From an uncultured Aquimarina sp. (GTDB lineage Bacteria; Bacteroidota; Bacteroidia; Flavobacteriales; Flavobacteriaceae), in assembly GCA_947498455.1 (NCBI GenBank), contig CANMKK010000002.1:124001-188000 (forward strand): DNA of 64,000 nucleotides, read 5' to 3'. The position numbers and the translations under genes are program-made. This document shows positions 36,355-43,877 of this stretch, piece by piece. The notes beneath the pieces are model-generated. The model was not told the DNA's origin, did not search any database, and saw only the letters and a program-made list of their open reading frames with translations. Every line of letters starts with the position of its first letter. The stretch's first letter is position 1.

Positions 36355-37233
36355 ATGAAGCAATTACTAATGATACTATTATGTTTTCAGATCGGAATTA
36401 TTTTTTCGCAAGAAGATAATAGAGAAGAAATAGAAGCAGAAGCAAATCAGTTTGTTGCTGCGGGAAATGAGGTATTGATAAAAGATGGTAATTTTCCGAA
36501 AGCAGAAGGAGAATATAGAAAAGCCATTGCAAAAAATCCGGTAAATCCAACGGCAAAATATAATTTGGCAAATGCATATTACAATACAGAAAAATATGAT
36601 GAAGCTTCTCAGCGATATACCGAAGCCGTAAAAACTGCCAGCTCTAAAGCAGAAAAACATAAGGCATTCCATAATCAAGGGAATACCTATATGGAACAAA
36701 AGAAGTATAAAGAAGCAGTAGAAGCTTATAAAAGTGCATTACGAAATAACCCCAAAGATGATGAAACCCGCTATAATCTAGCTTTGGCAAAACAGAAAAA
36801 AGAAGAACAGCAAAAGCAAGACGACCAAAACAAGGATAATAAAGATAACAAAGACGACAATAAAGATCAGAAAGATCAAAACAAGGATAAGGAAGGAGAG
36901 GATAAAGAAGATAAAAAGGAGGATAAAAAAGAAGGAGAAGACGATAAAGAAAAGAAAAGAGATGAAGGCGAGGATAAAAAGGATGAAAAAGGAGAAGATA
37001 AGAAAGACGAAAAAGGAGATCCTAAAGATGAAGGAAAAGATAAGCAAGAAGATAAAAAAGAAGGAGAAGGAAAACCAGAGGAACAACAGCCACAGCAAGT
37101 ACAAGGGCAATTATCTCCTCAGCAAGTAAAAAGCTTATTAGAGGCTATGAATAATGAAGAGAAAAAAGTACAGGATAAGATCAATGCAAAAAAAGCAAAG
37201 GGAGCAAAAACAAGAACAGAGAAAGATTGGTAG
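36355..37233 (+). CDS. batC: TPR protein BatC with long charged linker
   Basis: The 292-aa protein has a signal peptide (MKQLLMILLCFQIGIIFSQ), then about three tetratricopeptide repeats (~25-140; NLANAYYNTEKYDEASQRY, NQGNTYMEQKKYKEAVEAY). About 110 residues of almost pure Lys/Asp/Glu follow, with a repeating DKKDEKGE-like pattern, and the ending is Gln-rich (QQPQQVQGQLSPQQV). The linker is probably disordered and repeat-driven in length. It is annotated as BatC by order and TPR content. Confidence 0.85.
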   Translation: MKQLLMILLCFQIGIIFSQEDNREEIEAEANQFVAAGNEVLIKDGNFPKAEGEYRKAIAKNPVNPTAKYNLANAYYNTEKYDEASQRYTEAVKTASSKAEKHKAFHNQGNTYMEQKKYKEAVEAYKSALRNNPKDDETRYNLALAKQKKEEQQKQDDQNKDNKDNKDDNKDQKDQNKDKEGEDKEDKKEDKKEGEDDKEKKRDEGEDKKDEKGEDKKDEKGDPKDEGKDKQEDKKEGEGKPEEQQPQQVQGQLSPQQVKSLLEAMNNEEKKVQDKINAKKAKGAKTRTEKDW

Positions 37234-37251
37234 ATATATCTTCTAAAGTGT

Positions 37252-39051
37252 ATGTCTAATATGAAAAAAGAAAAAGATAAAATGAAGCTAAAATTAATCT
37301 TCTTAGTATTATTTCTAGCAGTAGCACAATTTGGTATTGCACAGGTAAAGTTTGAAGCAAAAGTAAGTAAGAAGAAATTAGGTGTAAACGAAAGATTGCG
37401 CGTTGATTTCGAAATGAATAAAGATGGAGACAACTTCAGGCAGCCTAGTTTTAGTGGTTTTACAGTTGTAGGAGGGCCTAACCAATCTATAAGTAACTCC
37501 TGGATAAATGGAAAACGATCTTATGCCAAGACATTTAGTTATTTTCTTTCTCCAACCAAAAGAGGAAAATTTACAATTGGGCAAGCAACCATAGAGATTG
37601 ATGGACAGACGTATAAAACAGTACCTGTAGCAGTAGAAGTAACAGCCGCAGTAGATAAACCCAAAGATGGAAACAATGCAGAGTATGTGGCAAGCGAAAA
37701 TTTACATCTCGTAGCAGAAGTATCTAAATCGAGTCCTTACCTTAATGAGGCTATTACGGTGGTTTATAAATTATATGTAAGTCCTAGAGTACAAATCAGT
37801 AATTTAAGAGAGCTTGATAATCCTAAATACAGTGATTTTTGGAGTCAGTCGGTTAAAATAGGGCAATTAAAAGTAGAGCGGGGAACATATAAAGGAGAGC
37901 CTTATAACTTTGTGGTTTGCGGAAAAACGGTATTGTATCCACAAAAAACTGGGAAACTAGAGATCGAACCATTAACATTATCCATCGCGGTAGATGTACC
38001 TACCAATCGAAGAGATATATTTGGAGGAAGATTGTATTCTACTGTAAATAAGACAGTAGCAGCAGGCACAAGAACTATTAATGTAAAACCATTGCCAACA
38101 CAAGGGAAACCTGATGATTTTACTGGAGCAGTAGGATCTTTTAATTTTAAAGTAACTCCTAATAAAACAGAATTAGATGCTACAGAATCTCTAGAAGCAA
38201 AAGTATTAATTTCGGGGAATGGTAATTTAAAACTTTTTGATATTCCAAAACTTACAGTGCCTAATGGTTTGGAACAATATGAACCAGAACATTCCGAAAA
38301 AGTAAGAACAAATCTGGCAGGGATGTCTGGAAATATATCAGATACTTATACATTGGTGCCTCAGTTTAAAGGAAAATATCCTATCCCTCCGGTTTCATTT
38401 TCGTATTTCGATCTTAAAACCGAAACCTATAAGAGCATTATATCAGATGAAATCATAATCAATGTAAAAAATGGTCCTGATGGAGGTAGTATAGCTACAA
38501 CTAATACAACAACTGCAGGAACAAGTAAAAGAACTGTAACGCAAACAGGAAATCAGTTTAGGTTTTTAAAACCCAATGCTAATTTGCAATCAATTGATAA
38601 AAAATACTTTTTTAAATCAACCCCATATTGGGTAGCATTAACTGCACCGTTATTGGCGATACCATTGTTTCTGTTTTTTGGTAAAAAGAGAGAAGAGCGA
38701 TTAAGTGATGTGAGTGGTAATAGAGTGCGAAAAGCGGATAAGCTAGCCCGAAAATACCTTTCTGAAGCTAAAAAGAATTTAGGAAATCAAAAGGAATTTT
38801 ATATCGCTATGGAGCGCGCATTACATAATTACTTAAAGGCAAAATTACATATCCAGACCAGTGATATGAGTAAAGATCGTATTGAGCGATTATTAAAAGA
38901 AAGAGGAGTGGAGGATCAAACAACAATAGAATTTATAGCGCTGTTGGAGAGCTGTGAATTTGCAAGATATACACCATCTTCTACTTCGGCAATGCAACAG
39001 GATTATGATAAAGCATCTAGAGTTATAGCATCTATTGATAAACAATTATAA
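37252..39051 (+). CDS. batD: BatD family protein
   Basis: The 599-aa protein has a signal peptide that is cleanest from the Met at 37282 (MKLKLIFLVLFLAVAQFGIA), although ATG 37252 and 37261 lie in frame. A large beta-rich periplasmic part follows (KVSKKKLGVNERLRVDFEMN, PTKRGKFTIGQATIEIDGQ). A single membrane segment at ~470 (PYWVALTAPLLAIPLFLFF) and a helical cytoplasmic tail complete the oxygen-tolerance BatD layout. It follows batC by 18 bp. Confidence 0.88.
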   Translation: MSNMKKEKDKMKLKLIFLVLFLAVAQFGIAQVKFEAKVSKKKLGVNERLRVDFEMNKDGDNFRQPSFSGFTVVGGPNQSISNSWINGKRSYAKTFSYFLSPTKRGKFTIGQATIEIDGQTYKTVPVAVEVTAAVDKPKDGNNAEYVASENLHLVAEVSKSSPYLNEAITVVYKLYVSPRVQISNLRELDNPKYSDFWSQSVKIGQLKVERGTYKGEPYNFVVCGKTVLYPQKTGKLEIEPLTLSIAVDVPTNRRDIFGGRLYSTVNKTVAAGTRTINVKPLPTQGKPDDFTGAVGSFNFKVTPNKTELDATESLEAKVLISGNGNLKLFDIPKLTVPNGLEQYEPEHSEKVRTNLAGMSGNISDTYTLVPQFKGKYPIPPVSFSYFDLKTETYKSIISDEIIINVKNGPDGGSIATTNTTTAGTSKRTVTQTGNQFRFLKPNANLQSIDKKYFFKSTPYWVALTAPLLAIPLFLFFGKKREERLSDVSGNRVRKADKLARKYLSEAKKNLGNQKEFYIAMERALHNYLKAKLHIQTSDMSKDRIERLLKERGVEDQTTIEFIALLESCEFARYTPSSTSAMQQDYDKASRVIASIDKQL

Positions 39052-39062
39052 AAGAACAAAAA

Positions 39063-39815
39063 GTGAAGAAATTAATAGCGATACTTGTTTTTATAACGAG
39101 TAGTTTTATCAGTACTGCTCAGCATGAAGAAACTTTTCAGAAAGCGAATGCATTATACAATCAAGAAAAATATCAAGAAGCTATAGATGCATATAAATCT
39201 ATTGTAGATCAAGGAAAGGAATCTGCGGAACTATATTATAATTTAGGAAATGCCAACTATAAATTGAGTCATATAGGTCCAAGTATCTATTATTATGAAA
39301 AAGCGCTGGAATTGGCTCCTAATGATGCTGATATAAAGAATAACCTCACTTTTGCTAATAATGCAACTATAGATGCTATAGATGTAATTCCCGAAGGAGT
39401 TATTTCCAGAACGATTAACAACTTTACCAATATGTTTAGTTTTGATGTCTGGGCGTGGATTTCTATAGGATGTGTATTGTTGTTTGTAGTATTGTTTATC
39501 ATGTACTATACAGCAAGAGTTTCTTCAAAAAAGAGATTGTTTTTTATAGGATCATGGCTACTGTTATTTGTGGGTTTGGCAAGTGTTTTCTTTGCGTTTA
39601 AGCAGTACAGTTTTATAAAAAATAATCAGTATGCCATTATTTTTGCACAGGAAACTACAGTAAAAAGTGAGCCTAATTTGCGGAGCGAAGAAGTATTCGA
39701 ACTTCACGAAGGAACCAAGGTGAAAATTACCGAAACCGTAAATGACTGGAAGAAGATTAGGCTTACAGACGGTAAAATCGGATGGATACCAGCTACAGAT
39801 CTAAAGGAGCTATAG
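39063..39815 (+). CDS. batE: TPR and SH3-domain protein BatE
   Basis: The 250-aa protein has a signal peptide (MKKLIAILVFITSSFISTAQ; GTG start), two TPRs (~22-100; YYNLGNANYKLSHIGPSIYY) and two membrane segments (WAWISIGCVLLFVVLFIMYY; LFFIGSWLLLFVGLASVFFA). A bacterial SH3 domain ends it (VKSEPNLRSEEVFELHEGTK ... GWIPATDL). This is the usual last gene of the bat operon. Confidence 0.87.
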   Translation: MKKLIAILVFITSSFISTAQHEETFQKANALYNQEKYQEAIDAYKSIVDQGKESAELYYNLGNANYKLSHIGPSIYYYEKALELAPNDADIKNNLTFANNATIDAIDVIPEGVISRTINNFTNMFSFDVWAWISIGCVLLFVVLFIMYYTARVSSKKRLFFIGSWLLLFVGLASVFFAFKQYSFIKNNQYAIIFAQETTVKSEPNLRSEEVFELHEGTKVKITETVNDWKKIRLTDGKIGWIPATDLKEL

Positions 39816-39900
39816 TTTTTTTACATTACTGAAACTTTTTTTGATTGAGATAAGCGGCGGGTTTTATATGAATCCTACAATACTCTTACCACGTATTCTA

Positions 39901-40062
39901 ATACGATTTATGGATAAGAATTTCGTATAAAGAGTTTGAATTATTTTGTGCCAGATTAAGGCATAAAATTAAAGAATAGCCATAGCTATTGTTGAATTTT
40001 ATAACGCAGATATAGTGCAAAAGAAACGAACTATATGCGAAAGTTTTATGCGTAAATCGTAT
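39901..40062 (+). mobile_element. Long-hairpin MITE-like element, copy A (162 bp)
   Basis: The whole element is one imperfect palindrome. The left arm 39901-39980 begins ATACGATTTATGGATAAGAA; the right arm 39985-40062, read inverted, begins ATACGATTTACGCATAAAAC. The arms match over ~70% and meet in AATAGC-CATA-GCTATT. It carries no ORF. Full or partial copies occur at 43536, 1054, 61231 and 5661. No target-site duplication is obvious. It sits in the 412-bp gap after batE. Confidence 0.8.
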
Positions 40063-40142
40063 AAGTCCATTTTTGTAATAAATTGACATTACTGCGAAGT
40101 TTTACCTCACAGTAGCTGATACGTATTGGACTACTAAATAAA

Positions 40143-40212
40143 AGCCGTATGAATTGAGAGGTTTACGTACGGTTCTGTGAGAAGTTATGAACCTCCCTTT
40201 TTCCTAATCGAC
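40143..40212 (+). ncRNA. Group II intron 3' end (domains V and VI), truncated
   Basis: Domain V folds as a 7-bp stem AGCCGTA/TACGGTT (40143-40149 with 40168-40174), a 2-nt CG bulge, a 6-bp stem TGAATT/GGTTTA and a GAGA tetraloop. It has the AGC catalytic triad. A domain-VI-like stretch ends in CCTAATCGAC (40203-40212), a typical intron 3' end with a bulged A. No intron-encoded reverse transcriptase and no domain I lie upstream, because copy A of the hairpin element and batE are there, so this is a remnant. The flanking exon is unclear. Confidence 0.7.
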
Positions 40213-40227
40213 TACAAAACGTTTTCT

Positions 40228-40725
40228 TTAGTCTTTTACTTTTATTAATATAGGGTTTTCTGGGTCAGTTACTTCATAATTTCCTTTTTTAAAAGGAATT
40301 TCCATATCTAAAGAGCAATCTTCATGAATTTTAAATTTAATCTGCATTTTTTTACATTTTTTTTGAATAGAAAGTATTAGATTCGAATGAAACTTATCAA
40401 TCCAATTAAAATTTCCTCTATAATTAATAGCAATATTTTCTTTATTAACACTAATTTTATAAGGCACATTCTTATTTGCTCCAATGATAGTAGAACCAGA
40501 GAAAATATTATTTTTATAATTGTTTGTAAAAGCATTTAATTTAAAATTACCTTCACTAAAAATAGTATCTAGAGTTTTATTGGAAGATTTAAATTTCAAG
40601 AAATCAGCTTTGTACTTTATTTTTAATGATAGCCTAACATATTTACTTTCCTCTCCTGTTGGCTGCGAAAAAACTTGAAAAAAAAATAAAAAATTAAAGA
40701 AGAAAAATATTAAATACTTATTCAT
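40228..40725 (-). CDS. Secreted protein of unknown function
   Basis: The 165-aa protein has a strongly hydrophobic signal peptide (MNKYLIFFFFNFLFFFQVFS|Q). It continues as a Lys- and Asn-rich, mostly beta-strand protein (YVRLSLKIKYKADFLKF, VPYKISVNKENIAINYRG). One Cys pair (KKCKKM, EDCSLD) sits near the C-terminus. I do not recognise the family. It lies in the rearranged accessory region beside the intron remnant, and its AT-rich codon use is slightly more extreme than in the bat genes. Confidence 0.55.
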   Translation of the reverse strand: MNKYLIFFFFNFLFFFQVFSQPTGEESKYVRLSLKIKYKADFLKFKSSNKTLDTIFSEGNFKLNAFTNNYKNNIFSGSTIIGANKNVPYKISVNKENIAINYRGNFNWIDKFHSNLILSIQKKCKKMQIKFKIHEDCSLDMEIPFKKGNYEVTDPENPILIKVKD

Positions 40726-40816
40726 GACACTATCTTTTTGGTTGGTTTGATAGGTGCATTCTTTTCATTTATTAAGAGAGTTTTCTACTTGATTGGGCTT
40801 TCGTTTTTATTTATTT

Positions 40817-41578
40817 CTACCAAATCTTTCGAATTAATTTCAAAATTTTTGGCTTTTCATTTTTGGTATCTTTTTTACTAGCTTCAATTTCTTCCATAGT
40901 TACGGTTCGATAATTTGCTCTGATATAGTCAAATTCGTCCATATCAGGCTGTTTCAAATCAGAACCACCTTTATGAGGGAATTCAACATAATCTTTAGGC
41001 GGTTTGGGTAATTTATGTTCGCATTCTTTTGAACATAAATTAGCAAGCATTGGTATTGTATCTGTTCCAACGTGTGCAGTAATCCACATTTGATTAGTTG
41101 TTTCATATGTTAATTTCTTTTCACATACACTACATTTTAAATTACCACCAAAGTGCCTTACCGGATTATGGTCAAGTCTTGGAAAACCCATTCGGTTTTT
41201 GTAATTCCCATAAAGTGCTCTTGTGCTAATTCGACTGTCTTTTAATTTTTTACACTTATAAATCTCGAATGGAAACCAACTTAAGTCGTAAGAAGTATAT
41301 GGGTCGAAATATTCAAGTGATTCCATTTGACCAATTTCGGGTGGAATTCTCTTTAGATTACTTCCATAAAGTCCGATTTTCTTTACTTTTTTAAGTTTTC
41401 CGATTGATTCAGGAAGAGTAAAAATTTGAGAAAATAATTCGTCTCCAAGAGCTTCTCTCGGAATAAATTCGTCAGAACCATTTTCAGCAACTTTATCAAC
41501 ATATTCACACAACTTTTTCCAAGCGACAGAATTTCTGTCTTGGACATTATTTGGTATTTTTGAAATTCTTTTATTCAT
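40817..41578 (-). CDS. Leucine-rich-repeat protein with Cys-rich zinc-binding-like part
   Basis: I use ATG 41578 (MNKRISKIPNN...), giving ~253 aa. The longer frame to 41668 would read 30 residues out of the intron-like repeat at 41607-41711. Residues ~60-125 hold about two leucine-rich repeats (IGKLKKVKKIGLYGSNLKRI, IGQMESLEYFD). Then come four Cys in pairs: CSVC and, ~40 residues later, CSKEC (with further Cys nearby), likely a zinc-binding unit. The family is not recognised. Such LRR proteins in accessory islands are sometimes immunity proteins (inference). Confidence 0.55.
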   Translation of the reverse strand: MNKRISKIPNNVQDRNSVAWKKLCEYVDKVAENGSDEFIPREALGDELFSQIFTLPESIGKLKKVKKIGLYGSNLKRIPPEIGQMESLEYFDPYTSYDLSWFPFEIYKCKKLKDSRISTRALYGNYKNRMGFPRLDHNPVRHFGGNLKCSVCEKKLTYETTNQMWITAHVGTDTIPMLANLCSKECEHKLPKPPKDYVEFPHKGGSDLKQPDMDEFDYIRANYRTVTMEEIEASKKDTKNEKPKILKLIRKIW

Positions 41579-41606
41579 TCTTTTGGTATTGCTTAAGTCT
41601 AACAAT

Positions 41607-41711
41607 GTGTGTGCCTTGAATGCTAAATATAGTTCATTTTTATGGACGTCCCAAAGGGTCAAATTCACTTATGCACGGAGTCGTGTCCGTAAGCAAAGCA
41701 AGTGGTAAATT
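41607..41711 (+). repeat. Duplicated structured segment, short copy (probable group II intron 5' fragment)
   Basis: About 83% identical over ~105 bp to 42619-42723. Both begin with GTGTG (the group II intron 5' consensus) and share TATAGTTCATTTTTAT, GACGTCCCAAAGGGT (with a short GGG...CCC hairpin) and CCGTA.GCAAAGCA.GTGG. This copy stops near 41711 and underlies the extended start of the LRR gene on the other strand. Confidence 0.45.
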
Positions 41712-41755
41712 ACCTCTATTATAGACAGAGCCGTCTCTCGATTGGCAGTAACTAT

Positions 41756-42508
41756 TTATTCATAAGTAGCGAATTGCCCTCTATTTCCAAACATAGAAAA
41801 TGAATATCCTAATATGCTTTCAGAATTATTTCTGTCGATAGTTTTAGGAATTGGGTGAGGAAGATTATATTCTAAAATATGACTGTGAATTAAAAATTCT
41901 ACAACTTTAAATTCAAAGAACGGGTCAGATTGGTCAATTTTACTATCATCTAAAACGATAAGGTTAACATTAAATCCTTTTTCTGTTGGGATATAATTTG
42001 AAAAATATACCATTTCGCCTGTCCAACTGCGAACAAAAAACAGAAAATTAGCATACTTATAAATATCCCATTTTTCTTCCATTTTCTGTGCTTTAAACAC
42101 TACTCCATCAGGGATTTGTTTTCCTTTTGTATCATAACTCAAGTCCACTTCACATTTTGCTCCGTTTTCAGGAAACATTCCAATATATTCTTTACCATCA
42201 CTTTCTCTCAATTTCAAGAATTTGGCAGCAATATCTGAGTTTTGAGTTGTTGAAGTCATATTCAAAGCATATTCTCTACAATCAAAAATCTCCATATTGT
42301 ATGGGTTTTCGTTTGGTTTAAGCCATTTAGGCTGATATTCTTTTTTTTCAACATTGGGTTCTCCAAAACTAATTGTATCTCCAACTTTTAATTTATCTAA
42401 ATCTGATTTAGACATTGTAGTTGCAGCAAACGAAGTTTTATTATTTGTTCCAACTGTATGTTTTTTTTCGTTTGGTTTTAAGCCAAATATTTTTTTAAAA
42501 AAATTCAT
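41756..42508 (-). CDS. Protein of unknown function
   Basis: The 250-aa protein has no signal peptide or membrane segment, so it is likely cytoplasmic. A short basic start (MNFFKKIFGLKPNEKKH) precedes a beta-rich body: LDKLKVGDTISFGEPNVEKK looks like a small-barrel motif (DUF4178-like, weak), and the acidic middle includes FVRSWTGEMVYFSNYIPTE. No catalytic motif identified. It lies between two intron-like fragments, in opposite orientation to them. Confidence 0.55.
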   Translation of the reverse strand: MNFFKKIFGLKPNEKKHTVGTNNKTSFAATTMSKSDLDKLKVGDTISFGEPNVEKKEYQPKWLKPNENPYNMEIFDCREYALNMTSTTQNSDIAAKFLKLRESDGKEYIGMFPENGAKCEVDLSYDTKGKQIPDGVVFKAQKMEEKWDIYKYANFLFFVRSWTGEMVYFSNYIPTEKGFNVNLIVLDDSKIDQSDPFFEFKVVEFLIHSHILEYNLPHPIPKTIDRNNSESILGYSFSMFGNRGQFATYE

Positions 42509-42544
42509 ATTGATTTAGTTGCGTTAATTACTGCCAACACTAAG

Positions 42545-42619
42545 TGTATGTTCTTGTTTGGTGATAATCGTTTGCGCAGCGATAGCAAAGACAAACTATT
42601 TGCCAAATGGGAACATACA
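42545..42619. repeat. Imperfect hairpin just upstream of the intron-like fragment
   Basis: Arms TGTATGTTC...TTTGG (42545-42561) and CCAAA...GAACATACA (42603-42619) pair over ~14 bp with a ~40-nt loop, and the 3' foot ends 6 nt before the GTGTG at 42626. Group IIC introns insert just past such hairpins (terminators or attC sites). No clean attC core sites are present, so I call it only a hairpin. Confidence 0.4.
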
Positions 42620-42625
42620 TGATAT

Positions 42626-42863
42626 GTGTGTCTTGAATGGTAAATATAGTTCATTTTTATAGACGTCCCAAAGGGTTAAATTCCCTTATGCGCAGAGTCT
42701 TATCCGTAGGCAAAGCATGTGGCAAGGTGGTTTGGAGTAAGCCAGACTGCGTGGTTGGTTCTGAGGTTTCACAAGTAAGGAGGAGACAGAAGGTATAATC
42801 AGGTCTGGATTCGTATAGGAATATAAATGGTAAGTTTGTATAGCCTATATCTAAAAAGGAAGT
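42626..42863 (+). ncRNA. Probable group II intron 5' fragment (domain I)
   Basis: Begins GTGTGTC and reads on as a G-rich, structured-looking sequence unlike the AT-rich surroundings. It has the short hairpins AAGGG/CCCTT and GGTTTGGAGTAAGCC and blocks such as AAGTAAGGAGGAGACAG. It ends where the segmental duplication starts (~42864). The short copy at 41607 covers only its first ~105 bp. With the clear domain V at 40143, a broken intron is the best explanation, but the 5' call is inference. Confidence 0.4.
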
Positions 42864-42870
42864 TTTCACG

Positions 42871-42920
42871 AGGAAAAAAATAGTGGGATAGAACGATCTA
42901 TCGAACTACTGCAAAAATAA
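42871..42920 (+). pseudogene. 3' remnant of the S41 peptidase gene
   Basis: The sequence matches the last codons of the peptidase gene at 45787-47193 (GIERSIELLQK, then TAA at 42918-42920). It is preceded by the intron-like fragment instead of the rest of the gene. The downstream terminator hairpin keeps its left arm (GATAAGCGTTCGATAA) but its right arm is degraded. Confidence 0.75.
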
Positions 42921-42995
42921 AGAATGTTGATAAGCGTTCGATAAAAAAAATATGTTATTTATCTAGGGCTTACCATATATCAATGAACTACACTT

Positions 42996-43349
42996 TTAAT
43001 AACATTTTTTATTGGATGAATTGTTATAATGTTCTAATAAAGATTTTGTTTTTTGTAATAGCTCCTTTTTTTTTCTTTGATCATTTTCAATTCTAGATTC
43101 TTCAAATAATAACTTAGTTAACATTTGTATTTTATCAATATAACTTTCTTCTTTTTCTTTAAAGAAATTGACAATATCTTCTACTTCTTGTGTATGAAAA
43201 AAAATATTTTTTTTCCCTAAAAGTGTATATGTATCTTTTATCAAGGCTCTAGCATCATCAATGTCTCCCTTATCGATCTTATTAATTATTTGATTTATAG
43301 CATCAAATGCCATTTGTATCAATCGCATTAAATAGTCTTTTTGTATCAT
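42996..43349 (-). CDS. Small helical protein (copy 1, internally deleted)
   Basis: The 117-aa, all-helical protein is highly charged and starts MIQKDYLMRLIQMAFDAINQ, which resembles DUF6483-type proteins. It is ~95% identical to the 140-aa copy at 47267-47689 but lacks 23 residues near the C-terminus. The 69-bp deletion lies between two GAATTGTT direct repeats, which points to replication slippage. The frame is kept, so it may still work. Confidence 0.7.
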   Translation of the reverse strand: MIQKDYLMRLIQMAFDAINQIINKIDKGDIDDARALIKDTYTLLGKKNIFFHTQEVEDIVNFFKEKEESYIDKIQMLTKLLFEESRIENDQRKKKELLQKTKSLLEHYNNSSNKKCY

Positions 43350-43535
43350 AAGATAATATATTTATAGTTGGTTAATCTATGCTTACAATTGGTTTAATAG
43401 TTTTATGTTGTTAAATGTTTTTCTGTATGTTCGTTTTTGCATAATTTTTTTAATGTATAACTAATTAATACGTCCCTTTTTAAGACGAGTTATTTAAGAT
43501 ATTGAAATTTATGATCTAAAATCAATAGCAATCTC

Positions 43536-43696
43536 ATACAATTTACACATAAAACTTTCGCATATAGTTCGTTTCTTTTGCACTATATCTGCGTTATAAA
43601 ATTCAACAATAGCTAAGCTATTCTTTAATTTTATGCCTTAATCTAGTACAAAATAATTCAATCTCTTTATACGAATTTCTTATCCATAAATCGTAT
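43536..43696 (-). mobile_element. Long-hairpin MITE-like element, copy B (161 bp)
   Basis: Same element as 39901-40062 in the opposite orientation: starts ATACAATTTACACATAAAAC, ends ATCCATAAATCGTAT, with the tip at AATAGCTAAGCTATT. It fills part of the 528-bp gap between the small helical gene and the AraC regulator and lies exactly at the end of duplication copy 1. A small hairpin (CCTGAAAAGTCAGG) follows at ~43708. No ORF. Confidence 0.8.
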
Positions 43697-43877
43697 AAAA
43701 TAGTTCCCTGAAAAGTCAGGTTACAAAATCTGCTATGTTGTAATACTTATAATAAAGGCTCGTCTTATATTAAAAGGAACTAGTAATTAGTTGATATGTA
43801 TTCTAATACAAGTATGTTTTTTTTTTGAGATACAGGCTTGAACCAATAATTTCTAACCAACTTAATTTTTACACAAA

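Larger units (their letters stand above)
42864..43534. repeat. Segmental duplication, copy 1
   Basis: About 671 bp, closely matching 47134-47874 (~741 bp). It contains the last ~15 codons of the S41 peptidase gene, a decayed version of its terminator, the small helical gene (42996-43349) and its ~180-bp upstream region. This copy lacks 69 bp within the small gene, and ends one base before hairpin element copy B (43536). Confidence 0.85.

Noticed and set aside
36778-37110. Phe/Ile-rich 110-aa minus-strand frame
   Set aside because: It mirrors the Lys/Glu/Asp repeats of batC and has no independent support.
42545-42619. Integron attC site
   Set aside because: The hairpin is attC-like in outline, but the conserved core sites (RYYYAAC/GTTRRRY) are not present and there is no integrase gene.
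42657-42869. 70-aa minus-strand frame
   Set aside because: It lies wholly within the intron-like fragment and has no family or signal features.
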